A stretch of 64,000 nucleotides of DNA from JABDJZ01 sp047611125 (lineage in GTDB: Bacteria > Bacteroidota > Rhodothermia > Rhodothermales > UBA10348). Below, piece after piece: positions 53,996 through 62,624 of this stretch. The stretch is from NCBI GenBank assembly GCA_047611125.1, contig JBLFXH010000001.1:1-64000 (forward strand). The letters are read 5' to 3'. The stretch's first letter is position 1. The number at the start of each line of letters is the position of its first letter. The notes under the pieces are model-generated. The model was not told where the DNA came from. It worked only from the letters and a program-made list of their open reading frames with translations, and did not search any database. A program made the translations under genes and the position numbers.

Positions 53996-54922
53996 ATGTC
54001 CGTCACCTGGGAAGGAGTATTCCCCGCCGTCACCACCAAGTTCAACGATGCACTCGAAATCGATGCCCATTGGACCGAAGTAAACCTGGAGGCGCAAATC
54101 GCCGCAGGTGCTGCAGGCATCGTGGTAAGCGGATCGCTTGGAGAGGCATCGACTCTGAGCATGGAGGAGAAAGCCGAGCTGGTAGAACTCACCGTCAGAC
54201 TGGTGAAAGGCCGAGTGCCGACGATCTGCGGAATCGCACAGCGCACCACCGCTGACGCCTGCACGATGTGCAAGATGGCGGAAGCCGCGGGAGCACAGGG
54301 CCTGATGCTCCTCCCACCGATGTTGTACACGAGCGATCGCCGGGAGACCATCACATTTCTAAGAACGGTAGCGGCGGCTACCGATCTCCCCATCATGCTC
54401 TACAACAATCCGGTCGCGTACAACGTGGACCTAACGCCGGAGATGCTGCAGGAGTTGGCCGACGAGCCCAAGTTCGAGGCCGTCAAGGAATCCTCGGACG
54501 ACGTGCGCCGGATCACCGACATCGTAAACCTAGTGGGTGATCGCTACGCAATATTTACGGGCGTAGACAACGTGGCCCTGGAGGCGCTGATGCTTGGGGC
54601 CGTGGGATGGATTGCAGGCCTGGTGGACGCATTCCCTCGCGAGACGGTGGCCATATACAACCTGGCCAGACAGGGACGCTACGCGGAGGCCCTCAAGATC
54701 TACCGCTGGTTCATGCCACTGCTACACCTGGATGTGAACATAAAACTGGTGCAGAACATCAAACTCGCTGAGTCTATGGTAGGACTGGGTACGGAAACAG
54801 TCCGCCCACCGCGCCTACCGCTCGCCGGGGAGGAGCGCACTAGGGTTATCGCGACCATCAACGAGGCACTCGCCAATCGGCCGGAGGAACTGGTCAGCCA
54901 GGCCCTCGGCCAACCATGCTAG
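53996..54922 (+). CDS. 1-Pyrroline-4-hydroxy-2-carboxylate deaminase-like DapA-family enzyme
   Basis: A 308-residue class I aldolase/DHDPS-fold protein. VSGSLGEASTLSMEEK gives the substrate loop, MLYNNPVAYNVDL the catalytic Tyr near 135, and FEAVKESSDDVRRI the Schiff-base Lys near 163, with TGVDNVALEALMLGAVGWIAG. The family includes dihydrodipicolinate synthase and other pyruvate-type lyases. Its place beside a hydroxyproline epimerase, a D-amino acid oxidase-like protein and an aldehyde dehydrogenase points to the deaminase that converts 1-pyrroline-4-hydroxy-2-carboxylate to 2-oxoglutarate semialdehyde and ammonia. This is a context-based assignment. Confidence 0.82.
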   Translation: MSVTWEGVFPAVTTKFNDALEIDAHWTEVNLEAQIAAGAAGIVVSGSLGEASTLSMEEKAELVELTVRLVKGRVPTICGIAQRTTADACTMCKMAEAAGAQGLMLLPPMLYTSDRRETITFLRTVAAATDLPIMLYNNPVAYNVDLTPEMLQELADEPKFEAVKESSDDVRRITDIVNLVGDRYAIFTGVDNVALEALMLGAVGWIAGLVDAFPRETVAIYNLARQGRYAEALKIYRWFMPLLHLDVNIKLVQNIKLAESMVGLGTETVRPPRLPLAGEERTRVIATINEALANRPEELVSQALGQPC

Positions 54923-54931
54923 CATGCTAGC
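54918..54931. promoter_or_regulatory. Perfect 14-bp palindrome over the gntR start codon
   Basis: GCTAGCATGCTAGC is a perfect self-complementary 14-mer spanning the deaminase stop codon and the ATG at 54924 of the GntR gene. It could bind the regulator or form an mRNA stem at the ribosome start site. It may also be coincidental. Confidence 0.35.
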
Positions 54932-55571
54932 CACCGAGGCAGCGCCGACGTTAGCAGAGGGGGCCTATGAGCGCGTAGAGTCCCTCATAGTAACTCTGCA
55001 GTTGGAGCCCGGGGCAGTCTTCTCAGAAGGCACCCTGGCGGAGTCACTCGACATCGGACGGACGCCGCTGAGAGAAGCCCTCCAGCGCTTGGCCGCCGAG
55101 GGTCTAATGACAGCGATACCCCGCCGGGGGATGATGGTCAGCCCGATTGACCTTCGCGAAATGCTGTCCGTCATCCAGACCAGAAAAGCGCTGGATGCCA
55201 TCATCCACTCCGGAGCGGCCCGGAAGGCTACCGACCGAGAACGGAACGACATAAGGGAGGCGAGGCAAGAACTGATCGGTACAGCCGGCGGCGCGCTGCA
55301 CTTCATGGAAGCGGACTACAATCTGGACAAGGCAATCTGGGACGCAGCACCGAACCAATACGCCGTCCAAGCCACCCGGCCGCTGCACGCACACTGTCGC
55401 CGTTTCTGGTTCAAACACCAAGAAGATGACGACCTCCGCCGCTCCGCGGACCTGCACGACGCCGTAGTCGAAGCGGTAATACGCGGTGACGCGGTTGCCG
55501 CGCGGGAACGGAGCGACAAGCTCATGGATTACCTGACCCTGTTTACCAAGCACATACTCATCGCAGCCTGA
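54924..55571 (+). CDS. GntR/FadR-family transcriptional regulator of the hydroxyproline operon
   Basis: A 215-residue regulator. The N-terminal winged helix (about 12-75) reads AYERVESLIVTLQLEPGAVFSEGTLAESLDIGRTPLREALQRLAAEGLM, with the recognition helix GRTPLREALQRL. The C-terminal FCD-type ligand domain has metal/ligand residues in ADYNLDKAIWDAA and SADLHDAVVEAVIRGD (a His in LHDA). It sits inside the operon, between the deaminase and the aldehyde dehydrogenase, one base after the deaminase stop. It probably senses a pathway intermediate. Confidence 0.88.
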   Translation: MLATEAAPTLAEGAYERVESLIVTLQLEPGAVFSEGTLAESLDIGRTPLREALQRLAAEGLMTAIPRRGMMVSPIDLREMLSVIQTRKALDAIIHSGAARKATDRERNDIREARQELIGTAGGALHFMEADYNLDKAIWDAAPNQYAVQATRPLHAHCRRFWFKHQEDDDLRRSADLHDAVVEAVIRGDAVAARERSDKLMDYLTLFTKHILIAA

Positions 55572-55574
55572 CAC

Positions 55575-57212
55575 ATGAACGCCACAACAACTCTGACAGG
55601 AGCGAATCTGATCGCAGGAAACGAGAGTGCCGAAGGTCGCGGGCAGATAGCCGGCGTCAATCCGGTAGACGGTAGCACACTCGCACCCTTCTTCCACGAA
55701 GCCACCGAGGCTGAGATCAGTCAGGCGGTAAAGCAGGCAACAGCTGCCTTCGTGGCCAACAAGAGCCGAAGTGCCGAAGACTGGGCCATGCTCCTGGAGA
55801 CCATCGCCGATGAGATCGAAGCGCTAGGCGATACTCTCATAAACCGCGTGATGGCGGAAACTGGCTTGCCGGAAGGAAGAGTTCGGGGTGAGAGAGGGCG
55901 CACCATGGGACAGCTCAGGCTGTTCGCGAGCGTCACCCGGGAGGGTTCATGGGTAGACGCCAGGATTGAAACGGCGCTCCCAGACAGGGCACCCATTCCG
56001 AGACCGGACATACGGAGCATGCTGCGTTCGATAGGTCCAGTCGCCGTGTTCGGCGCCTCAAACTTCCCGTTGGCGTTCTCAGTCGCCGGCGGGGACACGG
56101 CATCTGCGCTGGCAGCCGGATGCCCCGTGGTCTGCAAGGCACACCCTGCTCACCCCGGGACTTCAGAACTCGTCGGTCGAGCCATCGGTGCCGCCGTCGC
56201 CGGTCAGGGCTTTCATCCCGGGACCTTCTCACTTGTGCATGGTGCAGGAGCACCCGTCGGCCTGAAGCTCGTGCAAGAGCCGGGAATAGCCGCGGTTGGA
56301 TTTACTGGATCGCTAACCGCAGGGCGAGCCATCTTTGATGCAGCGGCGGCCAGAGCCACCCCCGTGCCGGTGTTCGCCGAGATGGGCAGTACCAACCCGG
56401 TCTTCCTCATGCCTGCTGCCATCGCCAAAAGAGGCGAAGCCATCGCGGCCGGGCTTGCCGGCTCGGTCACGCTGGGATCAGGTCAGTTCTGCACCAATCC
56501 CGGCCTCGTATTCGCAGTCGAAAGCCCCGCAACAGAATCGTTCGCGGTCTCGCTAGCCGCCCGCATCGACGCGCTTGGATCGCAAACCATGTTGCACAAG
56601 GGGATCGCAGATGGATTCAGTGCAGGCCTTGGTCGAGCCGCCCAAACAGCCGGAGTGTCCACATTGGCCTGCGGGGCAGAGGCAGCGACTGGTGACGGCG
56701 TAGCCGACGCCGCCGCACAGGCTCAGCCTTGCATACTTAAGACGAGCGGCGTCACATTTGCCGCCAATCCGCACCTGCATGAGGAAGTCTTTGGGCCGGC
56801 CTCGATTCTGGTTGTCTGTGCGGATGCAGATGAGATGACCGCCTTGGCTGCGAACCTAGACGGTAGCCTAACAGGTACCGTCCACATGGAGGAAGGCGAA
56901 ATCGGGGACGCGAGCGACCTCGTGGGATGCCTGGAGGGCGTAGTCGGCCGCGTGGTGGTCAACGGATTTCCGACGGGCGTCGAAGTCTCGCACGCTATGC
57001 ACCACGGTGGGCCGTACCCGTCTACCACTGCACCCTCGACAACATCGGTGGGGACCAGAGCAATTCTCCGTTTCGCGCGGCCGGTTTGCTATCAGGACTA
57101 CCCGGAGCAGCTTCTTCCGGCGGCCCTGACAAACGGCAACCCGCAGGGCATCGTGCGCATGATCAATGGTGAGCGCACACGCGAGACGATTTCCAGCGAA
57201 CCCGCCGTCTGA
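55575..57212 (+). CDS. 2-Oxoglutarate semialdehyde dehydrogenase (NADP-type aldehyde dehydrogenase)
   Basis: A 545-residue ALDH-superfamily enzyme. Visible are FGASNFPLAFSVAGGDTASALAAGCPVVCKAHPAHP (oxyanion Asn and cofactor-binding Lys), AAVGFTGSLTAGRAIF (cofactor loop), VPVFAEMGSTNPVFL (general base Glu) and GQFCTNPGLVFAV with catalytic Cys near residue 305. The type with GQFCTNPG and VPVFAEMGSTNPV matches 2,5-dioxovalerate/ketoglutaric-semialdehyde dehydrogenases. It should oxidise the deaminase product to 2-oxoglutarate. It follows the gntR gene by three bases. Confidence 0.9.
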   Translation: MNATTTLTGANLIAGNESAEGRGQIAGVNPVDGSTLAPFFHEATEAEISQAVKQATAAFVANKSRSAEDWAMLLETIADEIEALGDTLINRVMAETGLPEGRVRGERGRTMGQLRLFASVTREGSWVDARIETALPDRAPIPRPDIRSMLRSIGPVAVFGASNFPLAFSVAGGDTASALAAGCPVVCKAHPAHPGTSELVGRAIGAAVAGQGFHPGTFSLVHGAGAPVGLKLVQEPGIAAVGFTGSLTAGRAIFDAAAARATPVPVFAEMGSTNPVFLMPAAIAKRGEAIAAGLAGSVTLGSGQFCTNPGLVFAVESPATESFAVSLAARIDALGSQTMLHKGIADGFSAGLGRAAQTAGVSTLACGAEAATGDGVADAAAQAQPCILKTSGVTFAANPHLHEEVFGPASILVVCADADEMTALAANLDGSLTGTVHMEEGEIGDASDLVGCLEGVVGRVVVNGFPTGVEVSHAMHHGGPYPSTTAPSTTSVGTRAILRFARPVCYQDYPEQLLPAALTNGNPQGIVRMINGERTRETISSEPAV

Positions 57213-57226
57213 CCGGCTAAGCGGCC

Positions 57227-58228
57227 ATGGCGCGACACACGTTTGATTGCATTGACGCTCACACGTGCGGCAACCCGGTCCGGGTTGTCCGCGGCGGTGG
57301 ACCAGAGCTTGTCGGCGCCAGTATGCGGGTGCGCCGCAAGCATTTCATGGACGAGTTCGATTGGATTCGAACCGGCCTGATGTTCGAGCCGCGCGGCCAC
57401 GACGTCATGTCAGGATCCATTCTCTACCCATCCACCCGACAGGACTGTGATATCGCAATTCTCTTTATCGAGACTAGCGGCTGTCTGCCCATGTGTGGCC
57501 ATGGGACGATTGGAACGGTCACAGCGATGCTGGAATACGACCTCGTCCAGCCTGCAGAGCCCGGGTTGGTGCGACTCGATACGCCCGCGGGACGAGTGGA
57601 CGCCTATTACACCATGGACGGCTCGAGGGTGTCAAGCGTGCGTCTAATCAACATACCCTCATTCCTGGCCGCTGAGGGTTTGACTGTTGAATGCCCGGAC
57701 TTGGGGGTGCTGAAGATGGATGTAGGCTACGGAGGAAACTTCTATGCCATCGTAGACCCCCAGGAGAACTACCGCGACTTGGCCGATCACCCGGTCAGTG
57801 ATCTTCTCCGGTGGAGCCCCATCTTGCGAAAGAGACTGAACGAATCCTACACCTTCGAGCATCCAGAAGACCCGACCATCCGCGGCCTGAGTCACATCGA
57901 ATGGACTGGCGCTCCCGTCAGGCCTACATCTACCAGTCGCAACGCCGTCTTCTACGGAGACAAGGCCATTGACCGGTCACCCTGCGGTACTGGTACCAGC
58001 GCCCGGATGGCCCAGTGGGCTGCCCGGGGACAGCTCAAAGAAGGCGACGAATTCGTGCACGAGAGCATCATAGGAAGCCAGTTCATTGGCCGCATAGAAG
58101 GCCGCACGAAGGTCGGCGCCATTGATGCGATCATTCCGAGCATAGAGGGCTGGGCCCGTGTGACGGGTGAAAACACCATATTTCTAGATGACGACGACCC
58201 GTTCAGGGACGGCTTTACGGTCCAATGA
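57227..58228 (+). CDS. 4-Hydroxyproline 2-epimerase (proline racemase family)
   Basis: A 333-residue cofactor-independent epimerase. Both catalytic Cys are present: Cys90 in CLPMCGHGTIG and Cys253 in DRSPCGTGTSARMA. This separates it from hydroxyproline dehydratases, which have Thr at one position. It should convert trans-4-hydroxy-L-proline to cis-4-hydroxy-D-proline. The start IDAHTCGNPVRVV is also typical. It overlaps the FAD oxidase gene by four bases (ATGA), so the first two pathway steps are coupled. Confidence 0.92.
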   Translation: MARHTFDCIDAHTCGNPVRVVRGGGPELVGASMRVRRKHFMDEFDWIRTGLMFEPRGHDVMSGSILYPSTRQDCDIAILFIETSGCLPMCGHGTIGTVTAMLEYDLVQPAEPGLVRLDTPAGRVDAYYTMDGSRVSSVRLINIPSFLAAEGLTVECPDLGVLKMDVGYGGNFYAIVDPQENYRDLADHPVSDLLRWSPILRKRLNESYTFEHPEDPTIRGLSHIEWTGAPVRPTSTSRNAVFYGDKAIDRSPCGTGTSARMAQWAARGQLKEGDEFVHESIIGSQFIGRIEGRTKVGAIDAIIPSIEGWARVTGENTIFLDDDDPFRDGFTVQ

Positions 58229-59442
58229 GCGTGCCTGAGCAATGCGCCGATGTTGTCGTGATCGGAGGCGGAGTGATCGGTCTGACGACGGCCCTGTATC
58301 TCCAGCGCGCGGGCCGATCAGTGACTCTCGTGGCAGCGAGCTTGGCCGGCGAAGGCGCTTCTGCCGGGAACGCAGGCATGATCGTACCGAGTCATGTCAT
58401 TCCGCTGTCTGCCCCCGGGGTCATCTCGCAGGGGTTGCGCTGGCTGACTCGCAGGGATGCGCCTTTTCACCTCAAGCCGCAACTGAACCTGGCGTTTCTC
58501 CGCTGGCTGTGGCAGTTCAGGGCTCACTGCACGGCGGCGCACGTAGAGCGCTGCATTCCGATCCTCCGCGACCTCGGTCTTGCCAGCGTAGAGGGGTTCG
58601 ATGAGCTGGCCGCGGAAAGCGATGACTTCGGCCTGGCGCACACCGGCCTGCTCATTGCCTACCATACTCCGGCGATGGAGGACGCGATGGCCCACGAAGC
58701 CGAGAAGGCCCGGTGCGCTGGTCTGGAAGCGCGAGTTCTCGATACCGCCGGCCTTCGGGCCAAGCAACCGCACCTCCGCTCCAATGCAACCGGCGCCATT
58801 CTGTATGAGCAGGATGCCCGGGTAGACCCAAACCTGCTTCTGGCATCTCTCTGTCGCCGGTTCGAGGAAGCTGGCGGCGAAATGAGGCACGGCGTCACGG
58901 TGTCCAGCATCGAGTCAGGCCGAGTGACACTACTGGGCGGGGAGCTGACCGCTGAAGATATTGTGGTCTGCGCAGGAGCCTGGACGCCGCGCCTGGTGCC
59001 ACGAATCAGCATTCAGCCGGCCAGAGGCTACAGCGTAACCATCAAGGCGCCCCGCGACTCTCCTCCAATCCCGATGATCCTCATAGAGGACCGCGTCACG
59101 ATGACACTCATGCCGGGCAAGCTGCGGTTTGCCGGCACGCTGTCACTGTCCGGATTCGAGTCGAAGGTGGATCAGCTTCGGATCCGGCCCATCCTGGACG
59201 AAGCCAGGCGCTACCAACCCGACCTGAACACGGACGAACTGCCAGTGTGGTCAGGGTACCGCCCCGCATCTCCGGACGGTCTTCCCTTCATTGGCCGGGT
59301 TGCTGACGGAGTCTGGGTCAACGCCGGCCACGGCATGATGGGCGTGTCCCTGGCCCCGGCCTCCGGCAAGCTCATGTGCGCATTGGTAACGGGTACAGAG
59401 CCACCCGTATCTCCAGGACCGTTCGCCCCCGACAGACTCTAG
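58225..59442 (+). CDS. FAD-dependent D-hydroxyproline oxidase/dehydrogenase (DadA-like)
   Basis: A 405-residue DAO-family flavoprotein. The FAD motif is CADVVVIGGGVIGLTTALYLQRAG at the N-terminus, with an AGNAGMIVPSHVIPLSAPG segment typical of DadA-like amine dehydrogenases. The C-terminal GRVADGVWVNAGHGMMGVSLAPASGKL is the flavin-closing motif. The likely role is oxidation of cis-4-hydroxy-D-proline to 1-pyrroline-4-hydroxy-2-carboxylate, feeding the deaminase at 53996. No electron-transfer partner gene is adjacent. Convergent with the acyl-CoA synthetase gene. Confidence 0.88.
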   Translation: MSVPEQCADVVVIGGGVIGLTTALYLQRAGRSVTLVAASLAGEGASAGNAGMIVPSHVIPLSAPGVISQGLRWLTRRDAPFHLKPQLNLAFLRWLWQFRAHCTAAHVERCIPILRDLGLASVEGFDELAAESDDFGLAHTGLLIAYHTPAMEDAMAHEAEKARCAGLEARVLDTAGLRAKQPHLRSNATGAILYEQDARVDPNLLLASLCRRFEEAGGEMRHGVTVSSIESGRVTLLGGELTAEDIVVCAGAWTPRLVPRISIQPARGYSVTIKAPRDSPPIPMILIEDRVTMTLMPGKLRFAGTLSLSGFESKVDQLRIRPILDEARRYQPDLNTDELPVWSGYRPASPDGLPFIGRVADGVWVNAGHGMMGVSLAPASGKLMCALVTGTEPPVSPGPFAPDRL

Positions 59443-59466
59443 AGCCGAACTAGGACCCCAAAGGCC

Positions 59467-61311
59467 CTAGACGATGCCCGCGTACATCTCGTCAATCAAC
59501 TCGGCAAAGTTTTTTTCGATAATCTTACGACGGAGTTTCAGCGTCGGCGTCATCATGCCGTTCTCGACTGAGAACGCCTCGGCCACCATGCGGAAATTCC
59601 TGATCTTCTCGGGGCCCGCAGCGGTCTTGGAGTAGGCGCGAAAGACCTGCTTAAAGGCCTCAGCCAGCTGATCTTCGCCGCCGGCCATCCTGACCGCATC
59701 CTCGTTGGCGACAACCAGCGCGGTAAGGAATTCGCGACCCTCGCCGACTACCATCATTTGATCAATGAGTGGCTCGGTCTTGAAAAGCTCCTCGATGGGC
59801 CCTGGGTAGATGTTCTTTCCACCCTTGGACACAATCATGTGTTTGATGCGATCCGTGATCCGGAGATATCCGCCCTCGAACCGACCGACGTCGCCCGTAT
59901 GGTACCAGCCGCTTTCATCGATAGACTCACGCGTGGCCTGGTCATTCATCCAGTATCCGAGCATGATGTTTGGTCCCTTGGCCACAATCTCGCCTGCCTC
60001 CGAGTCCAGCGTGGTCGGGTAGTCCTTGCCCGAAATCTGCGCCTTGATCTCGCCTGACTCTAGGTCCATGATCCCGACCGTAACCTTATCGATCACATGA
60101 CCGACGCTCCCGTAGCGCGGTGCCTTGAGTGGATTGATGGTCAGGACAGGGGAAGTCTCGGTCAGTCCGTAGCCCTCGACGATGGTAACGCCAGCCGCTT
60201 GGAAGAACTCACCGACTGCCGCGGGCAACGCCGCGCCGCCTGACACGGCAAAGCGGAGTCGGCCGCCCAGCTTCTCATGGAGCTTGGCAAAGACCAGCTT
60301 GTCGGCCATCCCTTTCTTCCAACGGATGTATGGATTTGCTCCGCCGTTGACCTCCGCCCGCGCATACTGCTTTCCCGAAGCCACCGACCAGTCGAATATC
60401 CGACGCTTGAGCGACGAGCCTTCATTAACCGACTTGGCGATCACGTTGTAGACGCGTTCAAAGAGCCGCGGCACCGAGATCATGACCGTCGGATGAACCG
60501 ACATCAGGTCCCGGTTGACCGTGTCGACGCTTTGTGCATACGTGATCCGTGCACCACAGGCCAGGACACAGAGGAAGCCGGCCATCCGCTCGAAGGAATG
60601 GCAAAGCGGCAGGAAGGAGAGGTGATGGTCCGTTTCATGAAACGGAACCCGGTCCAGGGCGCCCGAGACGTTGGAGCAGAAGTTGGCGTGCGTAAGTCGC
60701 ACACCCTTCGGATTCCCGGTCGTGCCGCTGGTGTAGATGAGGGCCGACATATCGTCCGGCTTGGTATTGCCGGCCAAGGGCGTTATCTCGGCCTCCCGCG
60801 CCTTGTAGGCCTTTGCTCCTGAAGAGAGTGCTTCATCCCATCCGGTCACGAAATCAGGATGCGACTTCCGCATATCGGACATGGTCACGATGGTCTCCAA
60901 CTCGGGGCAGTCCTCAAAGATTGCCTCGGCCTTCTTGAGTTGAATTCCGGTCGAGACAATGAAGACCTTCGCAGCCGAGTCCTTGACTATGTATCCGGCC
61001 TGCGTGGCTGGCAGGGACGTGTAGAGCGAGACGTTTACCGCACCCAGCATCTGGGTGGCAATATCCGTGACGGCCCACTCTGGCCGGTTCTCCGAAAGGA
61101 TGGCCACCCGGTCACCAGGCCGCACACCGATCTCGTAGAGATACCCCATCATGTCCCGGACCGACGCGTGGAGCGTGTCCCAATCGATGTCAAACCAGGA
61201 CTTGGACGGGCGATCCCAATGGCTCAGGACAGGCCTCCCCGATCCCGCATAGCGGTCAAAGAGACCGGCGAACAATTCGGGGACCGTGTTGAAAGAAACG
61301 ACAGCCGGCAT
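59467..61311 (-). CDS. Long-chain fatty-acid--CoA ligase
   Basis: Start at ATG 61311 (family-like PAVVSFNTVPELFAGLFDRY follows); the frame is open to 61458 but would overlap pyrD. The 614-residue product has the AMP-binding signature ALIYTSGTTGNPKGVRLTHANF, FLPLCHSFERMAGFLC, VEGYGLTETSPVLTIN and GWYHTGDVGRFEGGYLRITDR, followed by a C-terminal KNIYPGPIEELFK. These are features of long-chain acyl-CoA synthetases that activate fatty acids for lipid synthesis or beta-oxidation. Confidence 0.92.
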   Translation of the reverse strand: MPAVVSFNTVPELFAGLFDRYAGSGRPVLSHWDRPSKSWFDIDWDTLHASVRDMMGYLYEIGVRPGDRVAILSENRPEWAVTDIATQMLGAVNVSLYTSLPATQAGYIVKDSAAKVFIVSTGIQLKKAEAIFEDCPELETIVTMSDMRKSHPDFVTGWDEALSSGAKAYKAREAEITPLAGNTKPDDMSALIYTSGTTGNPKGVRLTHANFCSNVSGALDRVPFHETDHHLSFLPLCHSFERMAGFLCVLACGARITYAQSVDTVNRDLMSVHPTVMISVPRLFERVYNVIAKSVNEGSSLKRRIFDWSVASGKQYARAEVNGGANPYIRWKKGMADKLVFAKLHEKLGGRLRFAVSGGAALPAAVGEFFQAAGVTIVEGYGLTETSPVLTINPLKAPRYGSVGHVIDKVTVGIMDLESGEIKAQISGKDYPTTLDSEAGEIVAKGPNIMLGYWMNDQATRESIDESGWYHTGDVGRFEGGYLRITDRIKHMIVSKGGKNIYPGPIEELFKTEPLIDQMMVVGEGREFLTALVVANEDAVRMAGGEDQLAEAFKQVFRAYSKTAAGPEKIRNFRMVAEAFSVENGMMTPTLKLRRKIIEKNFAELIDEMYAGIV

Positions 61312-61429
61312 GGTGTTCTCTGGCAGTGGTTGGGCAGTTGGAAAATGTACGCCTGCTCTCAGTGCCCTGCAATGAGGGCTAACCCCGGGAGAAAACCAGC
61401 CTGCGCGATGCCTTCGCCCGGACCGGGGA

Positions 61430-62533
61430 TCAGTTCGCCGGGCCCACACCCACGGCATCGGAGACCGAGGCGAACCCGTCTCGCTCCAGGAGTTCGTCCA
61501 ACTCCATCTTGATCAGTCGGAAGACCGCAGGCCCCTCATAGACCAGGGCGGTATACAACTGGACGAGGGACGCCCCGGCCCGAATCTTGTCGTAGGCATC
61601 CTGCCCCGTAGACACCCCGCCCACACCGATGATTGGGAGTTTGCCGCCGGTCTTCTCGTAGAGGTATCTAACCAGTTCGGTGGATCGGGATCGTAGCGGA
61701 GGTCCGGAGAGTCCACCAGGGCCGATGGCGGCCAGGCGTTCCTCGGAGACGTCAATAAGGTCCCGTCCCGACTCCGTGTTGGAAGCCACGAAGCCGTCTA
61801 TGCCGTGCGCCCTGGAAACTGCGACGATCTCGTCCACCTGGCTGTCCAGCACTACCCGGTCCGTCACCGGCGGAGACAATTTCAGCAGGATGGGTGGCGG
61901 GCTCTCCATCACCAAGCGGAGTGGCATGATGTACCCCAGCAGCTCATCAAGCGCGTTTGGGTCCTCAAAAGTCCGACCCTCTGCCGTATTCGGGCACGAC
62001 AGGTTTAGCACCACCAGGGAGGAGAACGGGGCACAGGCGGAAAAACTGGTGGTGAAGTCCTTGATGGCATCCTGGCCCTGTATGGCTGGGTCGTGGGTCT
62101 TCGTCAGGCTTACCGCGAGTGGGATGGCCGGCGGATGACCGGCCGCGATCCGCCGGGCGATTCGGGCGGCGCCCTGATTGTTGAGTCCCATCCGATTGAT
62201 GACGGCCCGTTCCTCTTCCAGCCTGAACATCCGAGGCTTCGGGTTTCCGCGACTCTTCTTGGCGGTCACTGAGCCGATCTCCGCAAAACCACAGCCGAGG
62301 GCCTCCCAAAACCGAATCAGGCGGGCGTTCTTGTCGAATCCGGCCGCGATTCCAAGGGGATTGGCAAACGAGAGTCCCCAAACCTCAGTGCGCAGCCGCT
62401 CAGACTCATAACGGAAGCGCTTCTCCAGCATTCCGTGGGCCAGTCGCTGACCAGCGCGCGCGGCCATGCTTCCCATGTTGTGGGCACGTTCCGGGTCAAG
62501 GCGGAACAGGAACCTGCGGAGTCTTTCGTACAT
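61430..62533 (-). CDS. pyrD: Dihydroorotate dehydrogenase, class 2-like, with Cys at the catalytic position
   Basis: FMN enzyme of pyrimidine synthesis that oxidises dihydroorotate to orotate. The 367-residue product has the N-terminal extension typical of membrane-linked, quinone-reducing class 2 enzymes (MYERLRRFLFRLDPERAHN). It continues with IAAGFDKNARLIRF, GFAEIGSVTAKKSRGNPKPRMFRL, INRMGLNNQGA and PIIGVGGVSTGQDAYDKI. The catalytic motif reads NLSCPNT. In characterised class 2 enzymes the catalytic base here is Ser (SSPN), while class 1 has Cys, so this gene has class 2 architecture with a class 1-like base. Divergent from the PhzF-like gene. Confidence 0.9.
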   Translation of the reverse strand: MYERLRRFLFRLDPERAHNMGSMAARAGQRLAHGMLEKRFRYESERLRTEVWGLSFANPLGIAAGFDKNARLIRFWEALGCGFAEIGSVTAKKSRGNPKPRMFRLEEERAVINRMGLNNQGAARIARRIAAGHPPAIPLAVSLTKTHDPAIQGQDAIKDFTTSFSACAPFSSLVVLNLSCPNTAEGRTFEDPNALDELLGYIMPLRLVMESPPPILLKLSPPVTDRVVLDSQVDEIVAVSRAHGIDGFVASNTESGRDLIDVSEERLAAIGPGGLSGPPLRSRSTELVRYLYEKTGGKLPIIGVGGVSTGQDAYDKIRAGASLVQLYTALVYEGPAVFRLIKMELDELLERDGFASVSDAVGVGPAN

Positions 62534-62624
62534 GTGAAGCGTCTACGTGTGGGCGCCGAAAAAGTACGCGACAGCAGCATGGGCCGTGCAGGCCCGGAAC
62601 GTCTTAGACCACAATTATACGAGC

